Assembly: GCA_023935145.1 (NCBI GenBank)
Contig: CM043698.1
Span: 80,370,001-80,434,000 of the forward strand
From: Bretschneidera sinensis
Lineage: Eukaryota; Streptophyta; Magnoliopsida; Brassicales; Akaniaceae
DNA length: 64,000 nucleotides
Reading direction: 5' to 3'
The notes beneath the pieces were generated by a model. The model worked only from the letters and a program-made list of their open reading frames with translations, did no database searches and was not told the DNA's origin. Shown here piece after piece: positions 21,960 through 34,313 of the stretch. The position numbers and the translations under genes were made by a program. Positions within the stretch are counted from its first letter, which is position 1; each line of letters starts with the position of its first letter.

Positions 21960-23280
21960 CAATCATGTATACTTGGTGGTTCTCATCCACATCCTCTGAT
22001 TTGTTCGGTGTTGGGATGTGTAACGACTTACCACTAAGTGTCTCAATGGCATTCATCTCCTTCACATTCTGTTACACTAGGTGTTGACCATGAGATGTGG
22101 ACTGAGCTTGAGAAGGGAACTTACCTCGCTCAGTCACACTCAAGTAGCTCATTAACTTGGACACTTGGCTCTTTATCTCTTTATGTTCTTCAACAACTTG
22201 CACAATTAAAGATTCAAGCCTTTGATTAGTCTTCCCCTGTGCTTCAATAAAAGCATGTAAAGTGTTTTCTAAAGAACTCCTAGAAGACACGGGTGCATGA
22301 TATGGTTCAAGATATGGTGCAGGGGGTTGTGCAAGCTGCTAGTTTTCAGACCTCCAGCTGAAATTTGGGTGATTTCGCCATCCCAGATTATAAGTATCAG
22401 AGAAGGGTGTCAAAGGCTTCTTGTACATGCCTAAGGCATTACATTGTTCCTTATACAACCCTCTCATCTCAGTAAATGTGGGACACTCTTGGGCGAGATG
22501 ATCTACCTCGCCACACATAAAACATAGTTCAAAATATTTTGCATGATTAATCACGTGTGTTGGCTTTGAACTTTTAGTCTTTAATACCTCTAGTTCCCTA
22601 GTGAGCATCTCGACCTTGGCCTTAAGGTTATCCTCTTCCCAAAGATGGTAAATTCCACCACTATTTGGGTTCTCTATAGGTCATGACCTATTTGTGCTCT
22701 CAGTAGCACTAGGTCCAGTCCAAGTGTGAGCTTTTTCAGCAAGCTCATTGAGGTACTCTATGGCCTCATCAGGATCTTTCTCCAAGAACCCACCATTACA
22801 CATCATCTCTACGAATTGGCACTCTCTATAGGTAAGGCCCACATAAAAGTAGCTCACTAAGCGCCAACTCTCATACCCATAGTGAGGGCACGTACTCAAT
22901 AACTCCTTAAATCTCTCCCAAGACTGATATAAAGTCTCACTATCCTTTTGTGCAAAGATGGAGATTTGCCTTTTCAAAGCGTTGGTCTTATGTTAGGGAA
23001 AGTATTTGTTAAAGAAAGCCCAAGTCATCTTAGTCCACGACCCAATAGATCGTGGTCTTAGTGAGTATAGCCAACTCTTAGCTCTATCCTTCAAAGCGAA
23101 AGGAAAGAACTTAAGCCTCACAATGTCATCGGTTTCATCTTGACTATGAAAAGTCGTGACTACTTCCTCAAACTCTCTAATGTGCACATATGAGTTTTCA
23201 TTATCCAAGCCATGAAATGTAGGGAGTAATTGAATCATCCCTGGTTTAAGATCTAATTGACGAGTATTGGCTAGAAACAT
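21960..23280 (-). pseudogene. Gypsy gag polyprotein with several in-frame stops
   Basis: From ATG 23280 one frame carries the capsid text LKPGMIQLLPTFHGLD and LKDRAKSWLYSLRPRSIG, then ERFKELLSTCPHYGYESW (about 22915) and FVEMMCNGGFLEKDPDEA. A knuckle CFMCGEVDHLAQECP is at about 22520, and a Gln/Glu-rich C-terminal part at 22290-22072. Stops at about 22990, 22680, 22338 and 22071 interrupt a frame that is otherwise kept, so decay is by point mutation. It would package element RNA in an intact relative. Confidence 0.85.
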
Positions 23281-23677
23281 GATGCATGATGGTATGGCTG
23301 TGCGTGTAGGGTGGAGGTAATCCTAAAGTGTCCTAGCAACATTCACATTAAGGTTATCGGCCATGTTAACAAAATCCTCTAAATTCTCACTTGGGTTTCC
23401 ACTATTGGTTGATCTAGGCGAGGTTTCACTATCAGACTCGGAAGGAGAGGGTAATTCTAGTTCGGATCCTCTAATGAATCTACCTTATAAATTTCTCGGT
23501 CTTAGCATACACCAAATGAATCGGAGGTGAAATAAATAAAACAAAATAAATCAGAAAATCAAAACTAAGGCAAATGAACAATATTACCGTATTTACAAAC
23601 TGTTAAAAAGAAAAATATTTACAATTCTTCTACCGTCACACTCAAAGTTGACAAGCTTCCTTGTACTTAAGTGCGTT

Positions 23678-23695
23678 TCCCCGGCAACAGCGCCA
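23678..23695 (-). promoter_or_regulatory. Primer-binding site complementary to tRNA-Asp
   Basis: Minus strand TGGCGCTGTTGCCGGGGA, one mismatch from the tRNA-Asp complement used by Athila-type Gypsy elements, five bases after the LTR end. Confidence 0.75.
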
Positions 23696-23700
23696 AAATT

Positions 23701-24953
23701 TGATTACACCCAAAGTATAACGCGGTTATTTTAGTACAGCTTTGGGGTGTCGATTCCACAGGGAAACAAACTAATTACAAAAGAATGTGTAAACCTCAAC
23801 ACAAACGATAAAAGATTGATTGAAAGAATCTGATTTGTTGATTGTATAGAAATTGTGTAAATAATTGATGGATAGTATAATAAAGAAACAACAAGGTTCC
23901 AGAAATCCTCCATAGGTTCGTTGTCCTAATCCTAACTTGATTCAATTGTTTTTATCTCGATTGGAAGTTTCACATCCCAAACAGGCAATCGGCAAATATT
24001 CAATTAAAGTGCATGTAATAACCCTAATGTAATTGATATGAATTATTCTTTACCTTCAAGCACACATGACCTAACTTATAAATTATCAAAAGACGATGGT
24101 ATATCTAAATGACAATACCGCAGCAATGGACAAATCTATAAAAGAGATCTACCAGTCCCAATTACACCCAAACAGATACACATAAGAAGAGCATGACTAG
24201 ACTTATATGGAAAAGAAGCATGCAATCACCGGATTAATAAAAAATCTGCTAATTAAATTAAATAATAAAACATAACAATTTTTAATGAAAATAATATCTA
24301 ACTACAACTGAATCAAATAAAGGAAAATAAGAAGAACTACACCTAAGGATTCATCCCTTCGCCTTGCTTGGAGACTAGCCAGCCATGGGGCTCATGCTTC
24401 CTTGAGTTGCCTCTAGCCTCTCAACGATCATCCTCAGCTTGTTATCCAAATTTATACTTTCGGATTCCTCCTAAAGGCCCTCTGGATTTCTCATAAAGGC
24501 CATCTGGAGTCACTCTCTGATGATTTCAGATGAGCTCCGATTAATGCCTAAAACTGAAGTGGAGTGGGTCTTATATAGGCAAGCTCCCGGAATGCTATGT
24601 GTTTTCTGATCGATGTGGGATACTGCCTGAGTGCACTCGATCGCAGCCTTAGTGCGCTCGATCGCAGTTACGCTGCAGAGTACTTCTTGGTCGATGTGGG
24701 ATGTGCGCTCGATCGCAGTACAGGCAGCAGTCCATCTTGTCCTTCCAGAAGCATGGAATCTTGGCCTTTTAAGCAACAATCGCTTCTTTTTCTCTTTTAA
24801 ACTCTAAGTACCTGAAAATTGCACTGAAATAAGTCAGTGATCCAATAATATTACTTTAGAGTTATTAACACATAAAAGCGCAATAAAAACCAAGATCAAT
24901 CCTAAAATGCTAACAATTAACCATTGTTGAGAAGCATTTTATGACTCTCATCA
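23701..24953 (-). repeat. 5' LTR of the Athila-like element
   Basis: 1,253 bp, minus strand TGATGAGAGTC...GGTGTAATCA. It contains three copies of gtgcRctcgatcgcag (about 24631, 24655 and 24703) and two of cgatgtggga. The end just before the primer site has the cgacaccccaaag text (about 23735-23750) common to such LTRs. Confidence 0.65.
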
Positions 24954-26100
24954 GATACCAACTCCAGGTTTTGAATTTTCGAGATAAGAACAATATGTGT
25001 TGAATTTACAACTGGATCCATCATCCCCTCATTTAAAAATTGTAAAACTTTATCGGTTGCATCCTCCCCAACAATATCCCAATATTTTTGATAAAATAGT
25101 ACACATACACCATCAGGTCCTGGAAACTTTGTTTGATGCATTAGAAATAAAACACCATGAACTTCATCCTAGATAAATTCAAACATCAGAGATAAGTTCA
25201 TTTTTTTCAAACAATCATTATTCCACTGACTCAAGGGCTTCTGGTAGCCGGCCCGGATTAGATAAGGTGAAAATGTCCTGAAAATACTAATATATAAGTA
25301 GCTCTAATTGTGTATAATCTTGTTGCCAAACCTTATTCACATCCCTCAACTGATTTAAGGAGTTTTTCCTAATACGGTGCGAAGCTCGTTTATGAAAAAA
25401 AATAGGTGTTTCTGTCATGCTACTTTAACCACTGTATATGGGACCTCTGTTTCCAGACTATCTCATCTACCACTAACAGATCATTTATATGCCAAATAAT
25501 TGCCTGCTCTGCCACAGATGACGCATCATTGACAGGTCCAATACACATTTCTTCCAGCTGATCCCGTAAATCTGTCATCACTCTTTTCGACTCCTGAAAA
25601 GTTCTATTATGCCATTCTAAGAAAGAAAACCCTGTCCTTTGAATTCAAACACATACATCATCAACCTTATTGCCCAGAGACAACCATGACTCAGAGATGA
25701 TTTGTTTACAATCATCAGATTTAACCCATAATTCCTTAAACCAAAAAATTCGATTACATCGCCTTAGCTTCCTTATACTCGGGTGGTTAACATCAAGCAC
25801 CACAAGAATATGATCAGAATAACAGTCAAAAGAGTGAGACATAAAATAATTCGGTTTGAGACAGCACCAATCAGGTGTAGCCAAAAATCTATCAAGGCAT
25901 TCATGAACATAGATTACAGGACCCTAATTATTTGTCCAAGTAAACCGAGTACCATGATAACCCAAATCAGAAAAACTGTATTCATCAACCACTTGCCTAA
26001 AATCCTAAATTTGGCCCTCCCCTCGAACATACATCCTTTCTTTTTATTTAGACACCAAAATCTCATTAAAATCACCACCACAAACCCGAGGTAAGTCACT
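24954..26100 (-). pseudogene. LINE C endonuclease and start of reverse transcriptase (inverted segment)
   Basis: Minus strand: CGGDFNEILVSK at about 26085-26050 and SDHILVVLDVNHP at about 25820-25785 are endonuclease motifs. FPGPDGVCVLFYQKYWDIVG (about 25125) and VVNSTHIVLISKIQN open the reverse transcriptase. Stops and shifts separate the blocks. Confidence 0.85.
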
Positions 26101-27079
26101 TCGACCTTTTAGTTGTCATAATAACTTCCAAGAAGCTAATCTATTGGAAACAATCGAGCTTTCATAAAAGCTTGTAAACCACCAACACCCTCCAAAATCA
26201 GTAACTGTAACGTCTATATGGTGATTTGAATAAGACTCAAGAATCAACTAAGCATATCTTTTCTAGAATAAATCTAATCCTTTACTTCTACCCCTAGCTC
26301 CCACAATAATGCCACACTCTATGCCAAATCTATGTTTGACATGGTCCATCTCATTAACCTATAATTTTGTTTATATGAGAAACACTATATCGAGAGTCTC
26401 ATGCTTGAGAACATCACTAAACACATTTCATGCATGGGTTCCTGAGCCCTATACATTCCAATTCATAATCCTCATTTTAGCTGGCAGAACGGTCCAGCCA
26501 GCTCTGCTTTAGAATGGTATTCAAGTCCTTCCATACATAGTAAACCATCATATTTCCTTCGTTTTCCTTCCTTTTAACCAACCAGATCAGCCTTCTTATT
26601 CAATCCCCTGACTTCCTCTATAAGAGCCTTTCATTTCCCACGTTTTCTTTCTTTGTCTAGTATTGAACCTGAACTGTCCTTAGAGAACCACTTCCAAGTT
26701 TGTTTTTTTCGCATCCCAGGTCCCTCTTGAACCTTATCTATCGAGTTTACAACACTAATTGGAGCATCAACAAGAATCACTTCATGAATCTCATCAGAGG
26801 GGAAATTGAAGACCCTCTCAAGTCACAACCTCATACCGGGTTCTCTATGCCCACTATTGAATTAGTTTCTTACCCTTGAGAGTCTAGAACTAGATTTCGC
26901 TCTCTCTTGTCATCATTATTATGGTCCTTCAGGTCAGGCATGGTGGAGCGACACAAAACCTGGCCAACTCGCACAGTTTGTCGTTTTCGATCATAAGAAG
27001 CTCATAACCAATCACCATACTAGGTGCACCTTAGACTGAATCCACTCATCCCCCATCAAGCAAACTAAAATCTTTCATA

Positions 27080-27550
27080 ACATTTCCCAAATGACCACAG
27101 CCATAGCAGAAATCCGATAGGCGTTCATACATTATCAGAATCCAAACGTGTTGTTTCTACCCGGGTAACACCACACGTACACCACAATGCAATGGTGAAA
27201 GACGTCCAGACAGGCCCTCACCTGAAGATAATGCCCCCAGCCCATCCCAGACTCCTCAACATCTAAGTGATCCACCAACCATACGTTATTCCCAATCATT
27301 CTTCCAACAGCAACTGACATACAACCAAGAGGGAGATCATTAAACTAGATCCAAAAAAGATTATGTTTAAGGCTTAACTTAGACAGCTGGAGGATCTCAT
27401 TGTAATACTAGAGAATAAAAAGATGTTTGTCGAACATTTATAGTCCATTATCAATGGCCCAATTCGGATCTATTTCTGTTTTGAACTGAAAATGAAATAG
27501 ATTATCCCCTAAAGCTCTTGATTCTAGCCCATCTATGGTCCTCCACACCG
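27080..27550 (-). pseudogene. LINE C ORF1 (nucleic-acid-binding protein), C-terminal part
   Basis: VWRTIDGLESRALGDNLFHF (about 27540), then GRMIGNNVWLVDHLD and GWGHYLQVRA (27300-27220), followed by a knuckle CYGCGHLGN (about 27100). This is the order of plant LINE ORF1 proteins (DUF4283 type plus CCHC). An in-frame stop is at about 27440. Confidence 0.8.
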
Positions 27551-27554
27551 TACC

Positions 27555-30436
27555 CATCTGTAGACACCCAATTTCGTTCCAAAAAATTTTAACGGACCAC
27601 GTACAGGTTCTTATGACGAATTTTTGGTCCTAGTATGCTCGAACTTAGTAAATGAGGAAGTACAGATTTAATTGGGGAGTAGAAGAAATTGCAAGACCCT
27701 TTTGTTCAATCTATTTAATTCACTTTGGGTTTAAATCAATTGGACCTTATTTGATTCAATTAATTCAAGACAAAAGTCTTCATTTAAACTTTGACCCAAT
27801 CCAAAATCCACAAAAGCCTATTGATCTTTCCTAAGTCCAAACACTTTTGGCCCTAATTTCAAGCCCAAGAAGACTTTTAATTTTCAAGGGTGAACTTTCA
27901 ATTTCACCCTCCACTTGGCACTCCTTGATTGATTCACTTTTCTCAAAGTAAAAGTTGTTTTTTATAACCAAAAAGATGTCTCTCTCCTTTCTCTATGTAG
28001 CTGGCCATAATAAGGAATTTTCACTCTTTCCTTTTGCTTTTTGAACCCACATCTCCCTCCTATATTCCCTCATCTTCTTTTGTAGTAAATGTTACTTTTT
28101 TCCACACAAAATAAGACTTTTTTCACCTAAAAAAAATAACAATGCACTTATAAAGTAGCTGTTTTTTCTTCCTCTTTGGATAGCCATATGTACCAAAAAG
28201 AGAGAGTTTATCTTCTCCTCCTTTTGCTTAGTTAATTGAAAATTACCTTATTAATCTTCAACCCTTTTCCTAAATGCCAAATAACACATTTTTCTATCCA
28301 AAAAATCATTTTATACCACAAAAAGCACCTAAAAAACAACAGTGTTTTTTTGGAATATGAAGCATTTTTCTCATTTATTTTGTTTTGTAATTGCACTCTT
28401 TTTTTCCCTAAGATTTTATACTACATTATATATTAAAAATCAAAGAAAATTTTGTCTTTTCCACCCCATTTGTCGTCCAAAGCAAGGCGAGTTTCTCCTC
28501 ACCTTTTTTTCTTTTGTTTTTGCTTTATTGAAAACGCTCCAAAATGTCCTTTCTTGTTCACCTTTTTGCAAACCTTCTTCTTCACTTTTTTTTCACCTCA
28601 AAGAAACGCCTCTCTTTTCCCCATGTTTAGCCACCTAAAAATCTTTCTCCTCTCACTTTTCACTTGGTTTACCATACCTCACTTCTCTAGCCCCACCTTT
28701 ATGCCCCAAAAGTGAAACACCTTTTTCACCTCAAAAGTTGAAACTATTTTTCCCCTTCCTTATATGACCAGCCATGCAAATTATTTCCACCCATTATTTT
28801 TATTTTTTTAATCTCTTGGCAAGCCCTTTCTCCTCCAATAAATACCCCATCTTTTGCTAACACAAGAAAAACAACACAACACTAAGGCAAAGTAATGCAA
28901 AAAGAGAGAAAAAAAAGAGAAAGTTTAGAGAGAAAGTCTACAGACAAAGAAAGATGTGAGAAAATAGAGAAAAAGATAGAAGAGTAGGAAGATCAAAGAG
29001 ATGAATATAACAAAAGAAAGAGAATGTTAAAGAAAGGTGAAAAAAGAGTAAAGAGTGAAACATAATAGAAGAACTAGTGAGAGTTCTTCATCATTTTCGG
29101 CCACCTTTTTTTTCGTTTTTAATCTTCATTGGATTCATTCTTCCAACTTCACTAAATCCACAAGAGCACAAGGATCTCCGAGGATAATCCCCACGCATGA
29201 AAATTTTTCTTAGCCAAAGAAGGTTGGTTAAGCTTCTACTTTTTGCAAAATAAATTGTTAGCATGATTTATGTGTTTAAACCACCTTGAAAATATACTAG
29301 ATTAATTTGACTCACTTAAAAGTTTCATCTTAAGATACTTACTAGTTTCTTAGCGTTTTATTTTTCACTAGTTATATGTCTTTCTTTAGCTAGCTACTAG
29401 TCATATGTAGTGTCTTTGTTAAATGCAATGTTAAATTAACGATAGTTTTAAAGTTCATTCCTTTAGTTTAGTACCTTAAGAATTTTTATGTTATCTACGT
29501 TATATGTTTTATTTTAAGTTGTCATTAATTATTTGTGAATTTTAATTCTTTAAGAACAATTTTGGGTCCCCTTGGTCCTTGTTAATTTTGGGCCCCCTTT
29601 GGCCCATTAAAAATGTTACTGCTTACTAGTTATTTTGAATCCCATCTTTAAGATATTTTAGTTTAAATCTATTTAGCTTAATTCCTTCTTTTTTTAACTC
29701 GTCTAGTTTAGAGTAGCTTAGTTTAATTCATTCAATTTAGTCTTCAAGTTCAGTTCATCTAGTTTAAAATAATTTAGCCAATCCATCTAGTTTAACTTAT
29801 AAAATTAATCCACCTAGTTTAAATGCACACACTTTAATTTACTTCTCATCCATACTTTGCGAGTAGTTTTAATTTTTTTTCTTCATAGTCAAAGCAGTTT
29901 ATTTCCTTTATATACTTACTTTTACCACATTACTTTAAAGTTAATATTTGGTGTTGCTTTGTTTGAATAAAAATTGCAGAATGTGTGTTTGGTTTTATTA
30001 GTAGTGTATGATAATAATACTTGAATCAAAATTTCAATTAATTTCCTTGAAATACAAAGGGCTAGACTTCAGTCTAGGTAAGAGAGAGAGGGCTTTAAAT
30101 CCTCCCTCTTTTCCACAAAAATCTTTCAAGCTTTGAAATTTCTCACACAGACCAATGACAAGGGATTTGACCCCCTTCAAGGTCAAATGGCGGCTCCTTA
30201 CCGGTCATTCTTACTTTATGCTTGGATGACAAACGACCCCTTGTCTAATACATTAAAAGCGCAGCCATCATGGGAGCCTCCTTGCTACTTATAAAGGGTT
30301 TGTATTAGACTTGGTAGGTTTCACACGTTTCCATATGCTTATTCATTATAATCCACACCCTCGCCATATCTACCTTCTTTAAGAGGAGTGTCGTTGGGTA
30401 ATGAGCCGGATCCATGGGTCTTAGGCAAAAAAAATG
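27555..30436 (+). mobile_element. 2.9-kb LTR-like insertion in LINE C ORF1, probably a solo LTR or large non-coding derivative
   Basis: It splits LINE C ORF1: RTMV is at 30442 and VWRTIDG at 27550, with GTACC repeated at 27550-27554 and 30437-30441. Inside, TGTAGACACCC (27559) looks like an LTR start and aataaatacccc (about 28838-28850) could be a TATA region. The purine-rich transcribed-looking region 28860-29060 follows, and tggcggctcc at about 30188 resembles a primer site of Tat/Ogre elements. No coding domains; open frames at 28236-28715 are Phe/Pro/Ser-rich low complexity. Confidence 0.5.
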
Positions 30437-30441
30437 GTACC

Positions 30442-30623
30442 TACACCATGGTTCTCATCAAGGCTTCACCATTAAAATGACGAAGAGTAAGTAGTCCTCC
30501 AACTAACCCTAACTCACCATAATGAAGACCCTGTTCTACCTCTTTCCCAAACAAAACTACCACCTCGAATTCTTCTTCTATTAACCGAAATGCTTGTAAT
30601 TTGGATAGAAAATCCTCCACCAT
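30442..30623 (-). pseudogene. LINE C ORF1, N-terminal part (inverted segment)
   Basis: Minus strand from ATG 30623: MVEDFLSKLQAFRLIEEEFE, then LVGGLLTLRHFNGEAL and RTMV, the usual start of plant LINE ORF1. Sequence 30624-30720 is its 5' leader. The protein continues at 27550 beyond the nested insertion. Confidence 0.8.
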
Positions 30624-30724
30624 AATAAAACCTACGCAAAGAAGACATTGTAACCGACAAAAACTACTAGTAACAGGAGAGGAAAACTTACAGACGCAAG
30701 GAGAAGACTCTCACTAGCGGCCGG

Positions 30725-32070
30725 GAACCTAGAGAAGGTAAAGAGATTCTTATCAAAACAGTTGCTCAAGCTGTGCCTATTTACTCGATGAGTTGTTTTA
30801 AACTCACAAAGAACTTTTGTGATGATTTGGGAGCTATAATGAATCAATTTTGGTAGGGTCAACAGTTTAGCAAATAAAAAATTCTCTAGATTAGATAGTG
30901 AAAGATGTGTCGATCCAAGTCTGAGAATGGTATAGGGTTTTAGGAATTGAATTTATTTAATCTTTCCCTTCTTGCGAAGCAAGGGTAAAGGTTGGATCAT
31001 CATACAGATTCTCTATGTTTTGCCATTTTGAAGGCAAAATATTTTTCTAACACTGATTTTCTTTATGCAAAACTTGGCAATAATCCATCCTATACTTGGC
31101 GGAATATATGGGAGAGTCGTCTAATTTTGCTTAACGGTTTGCATTGGAGAGTGCAAAATGGTGAATCGATTAAGGTTTTGAAATATCCCTGGGTCCCGAT
31201 GCCATGGTCATTTAGGGTGATCTCTCCTAATTTTTTTCGATCCGGATGAAATAATTGCTAAACTTATTCACCCTATAACTTGATCATGGAATGTAACAGC
31301 TTTGGTTGAAAGGTTTCTCTCTCATGAAGTGGATACTATAGCAGCTATTCCCATTAGTTAGAATCAGTCTCTTGATCGATGCATATGGTATTACTCTTCT
31401 TCCGAGATTTATTCAGCAAAAAGTGGTTATCAAGTAGCCTTGGTTGCTGTATGTCGACAGGATGATCAGCTGGCAGCATCTTCAGCTACAAGAGGTGGAC
31501 CTAGTCTGAATAAAGATAAAATATGGAAATGTATTTGGTAACTTCCCACTTCTGTTAAAATCAAAAAAAATTCTTGGCGTCTTTGTCCTGGTTTTACTAT
31601 GTCGAGTTAATTTGTCACCTAGAATATTGAGGAATTCTTCGGCTGAATTTATTGCTACTTTTTCCATTAAATTCTCTCATGTCCATGATCTTTTTCAGGC
31701 CGAGCTAATGGCTGCCTGAGAGGGCTTGCAGTTTTTAGTTCACCATGGTTGGATGAGGATTGAGTTAGAAGTGGATTGCCTTTGACTGGTGCTGGCGATG
31801 GAGGGTTAGAATTCTTCAATGTCCGCTTGGGAAGGGTTGTTTTATGATATCAGAGTACTAGTTTCTTCTTTTCAATTTTGTTCAATTAATGTTCTTAGAT
31901 TAGCTAATGGAGCAGCCCATTTGTTACCTAGGCAAGCATTATTTGTATCAAGCTATGAGAGTGTGGAGCAGCCCATTTGTTACCTAGGCAAGCATTATTT
32001 GTATCAAGCTATTCCCCCCTCCCCCAATTCCTCAATGCTCAACTTTCTCTTGATGCTGGTTGAATAGTAG
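30725..32070 (+). pseudogene. LINE C reverse transcriptase C-terminus, zinc-binding region and RNase H (forward segment)
   Basis: Plus strand: REGKEILIKTVAQAVPIYSM (30733), then YFSNTDFLYAKLGNNPSYTW and IWESRLILLNGLHWRVQNGE (31040-31170). The region CIWYYSSSGIYSAKSGYQ-like text (about 31383) belongs to the zinc-binding domain. An RNase H-like stretch FQAELMAA...GLQFLVHHGW (31695-31755) ends near 32067. Stops (for example at 31247 and 31718) and shifts make it non-functional. Confidence 0.85.
31909..32012. repeat. 56-bp tandem duplication near the LINE C 3' end
   Basis: GGAGCAGCCCATTTGTTACC and the following 28 bases occur at 31909 and again at 31965 without mismatch. The exact identity contrasts with the decayed surroundings, so the duplication is later than the LINE insertion. 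Confidence 0.95.
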
Positions 32071-32104
32071 TTTCCTTTTTTCCTCTAAAAAATACATAGT
32101 TGTG

Positions 32105-33239
32105 ATTTCCTTTAAATAAAATATTTAGTGATATAACTTTATAATTTAAATATATTATTAAATCAATGTACTACACCAACAACTGAACCAAATTTATTTC
32201 AGATGATGAGTAGTCAACATTTTGATAGTTTTACATTGTTTGTGTTGTAATTCTTGGTCTAGGTCGTGTTATGGTTATTCTCTTTTTGTATTTCATTGTT
32301 GTGGAATGTGGACTTGTAGTGATTAATATTTAATTGCTTTTTAGACTATTGTCTGGGCCCCGATAATTCTTTTGCTCCTTAAAAAAATTGTTTTGCTTTT
32401 TTCCCATGATTTCATTGTTCTAACATTGTATTGGTGATTCAAATTACACCCCCTAATTTATTTGCTTTTGGCCCTGGACTTCATTACTTTCTTTTTTTTT
32501 TAATTTAACCTAAGATTTATTTTTTTCTCTAATTTTCCCATTCTACTTATCTTAGTAACTGGTTTGAGGTCACACATAACATTATAAAACTATCAATTTG
32601 GATGAAAGGGAAGCATTGCTTCATTGTCAAAAAGTTGAGGTTATATGAACTCAAGTTGAAAAGTGAGGGACTAAATAAAAACTTGTATGAAATTATAGGG
32701 TTTAGAGTGCATTTCTCCCTTAATTTTAAAAGTAAATTCATAATGACTGCATTCTTTGGACTAAGTAGTTGCTTTTAAGTCCTCCATTCCCTTCTCGTTA
32801 ATGAAAAAAATAGGAAAACATAATAAATTAGCGTAATTTCATCAATCGAGTTAAAAAAGAATAATTGATAAATGAAGAAGTGTTTTTATCAATCCCTCCA
32901 ATTACTCTAAGAAATTTGAATAATAATTTATTTTATGACTTAAAAATATAAATAACAAATGAACGTGTTAATTAAAAAGTTAAAGGTATAAAACTTATAA
33001 TTTGAATTTATGACATTTGCTATAACTTTCTAGCACCTTACCTTTTAAATTTGTACATTCATACAATATTATTTTTTTAAATATATATATAGTTGTTTAT
33101 GCATACCAAGATAACAAACTGAAAATGTATTTATCAAAGATAAAAATAAATATATAAACAATATATATATATATATATATACACAAAATAAAAATATTAT
33201 ATATAGTTGATTATCTTTCATTTCATAATCAATAGGTGA
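32105..33239. other. AT-rich intergenic DNA
   Basis: No gene is recognised. An (AT)n run lies at about 33162-33182 and another AT patch at 33080-33095. Confidence 0.5.
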
Positions 33240-34313
33240 TAAATAGGGTGATTGAAATGAATCTTCTCTCTCTATTGATCTTTCTTTATCTTTATGAAAT
33301 ATATTGTTCTAGGTATTTTAGGATTAAAATTAACTCTTAATAGTTCTGATTATTTACTTAAAGTACTTGAAGATGTTTTTATTATAGAATTAGTTGAATG
33401 TCTTGCTGGTTCGATATTTTGAAAATTGATTGTAGAATGTCGCCCATAGTGAAATCTTAAAATTACACTACCATATATATTTTCTTCTATTTGAGATACA
33501 TCAGTTCTTGAAATATCTTGAGGAGGACATAAATCTTCAAATCTCCATGTTTCAGGAATTGCAATCTCATCATTTAAATAATTTGGGAGTTATTGTATTA
33601 GCATGTTGAGTTTTGGCTTCTTATAATAATGTTTCACATGGTTGTGACTTTTTTAAAGCTTTTCGATTTATTTTTGTTGTCATAACTTTATAGCATATCC
33701 TATATATAAAAGTTATAGCTCTCGAGTCTTGTTTGAAACTAATATTCTTAGTTTGAATATTTAATGTTAAAACTTTTAATGTTGTGGGATCAAATAAATC
33801 AATTGAAAATTTTGGATAACAGTTAAAATAAATTGGACTATTAGCTAGATTAGATTGAATAACAAAAAGTAAGGAATTTGAGAAATTTCTAGTCTAGCAT
33901 CTCTACGCATTGATAATATAGGGGAATCTATTCCTAATTTATATAAAGGTTTTATGGTTATTTGAACTAATCCTAGGTGAAAATATCTAAATCCTTCAGA
34001 TCTATGTTTAGATATTGCTTTTGAAGAAATTAATTGAACATTTTCATGTGCTTTTCTTATTGATAAAGTTTTTTTAGTACTTTTAGTGAATAACTTATTT
34101 TAAAATCAAAAGTTCCTATTTTGCAAATACTTTTTACATCTTGTTTTGGAATATGCCAATTTAATAAATCTTGTTCTATTTTTTACTATTCATAATAATA
34201 TCTGAATTATTATTTTGGTCTAAATTATTGTTTGAACATGAAAGAGCAGAAGATGATTCTGCATCATAATTATTACTACGTCTAGAAAGTATATGTCTAA
34301 ACAAACTAGCCAT
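33240..34313 (-). pseudogene. Degenerate movement-protein-like reading frame of the endogenous pararetrovirus
   Basis: The first frame after the primer site opens MASLFRHILSRRS and is read for about 43 codons before a stop. Similar coding character continues in broken frames to about 33240. Its place next to the primer site is where caulimovirids encode the movement protein; identity rests mainly on that position. Non-functional. Confidence 0.5.

Larger units (their letters stand above)
20208..24953 (-). mobile_element. Athila-like Gypsy element, gag-bearing and deleted for pol
   Basis: Inserted in the RT of LINE C with TG...CA ends and a 5-bp duplication GATAC at 20203-20207 and 24954-24958. 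On the minus strand: 5' LTR 24953-23701, a tRNA-Asp-type primer site 23695-23678, then gag to about 21950. RT and integrase are absent. The text agcgctcatgagaggcaacc (about 21735-21715) resembles the stretch that follows pol in such elements. The left end does not resemble the 5' LTR, so a matching 3' LTR is not demonstrated. Confidence 0.7.
19430..32093. mobile_element. LINE C: near full-length LINE with inverted 5' part (twin priming)
   Basis: Left to right on the plus strand the element reads: mid reverse transcriptase in reverse (19430-20207), start of RT in reverse (24954-25141), endonuclease in reverse (25640-26100), ORF1 in reverse (27135-27550 and 30442-30623), 5' leader in reverse to about 30725, then late RT, zinc-binding region and RNase H forward (30725-32070) and a short A-run. 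The target duplication ACATAGTTGTG is at 19419-19429 and 32094-32104. The reversed part stops at LPTMVGRS and the forward part starts at REGKEILIKTVAQA, about 30 residues further on, so both come from one element. Two LTR-type elements are nested in it; without them it is about 5 kb. Confidence 0.88.

Noticed and set aside
28236..28715. Phe/Ser/Pro-rich open frames as secreted small proteins
   Set aside because: The DNA is a T/C-rich low-complexity part of an LTR-like insertion; overlapping frames are equally open and no domain is seen.
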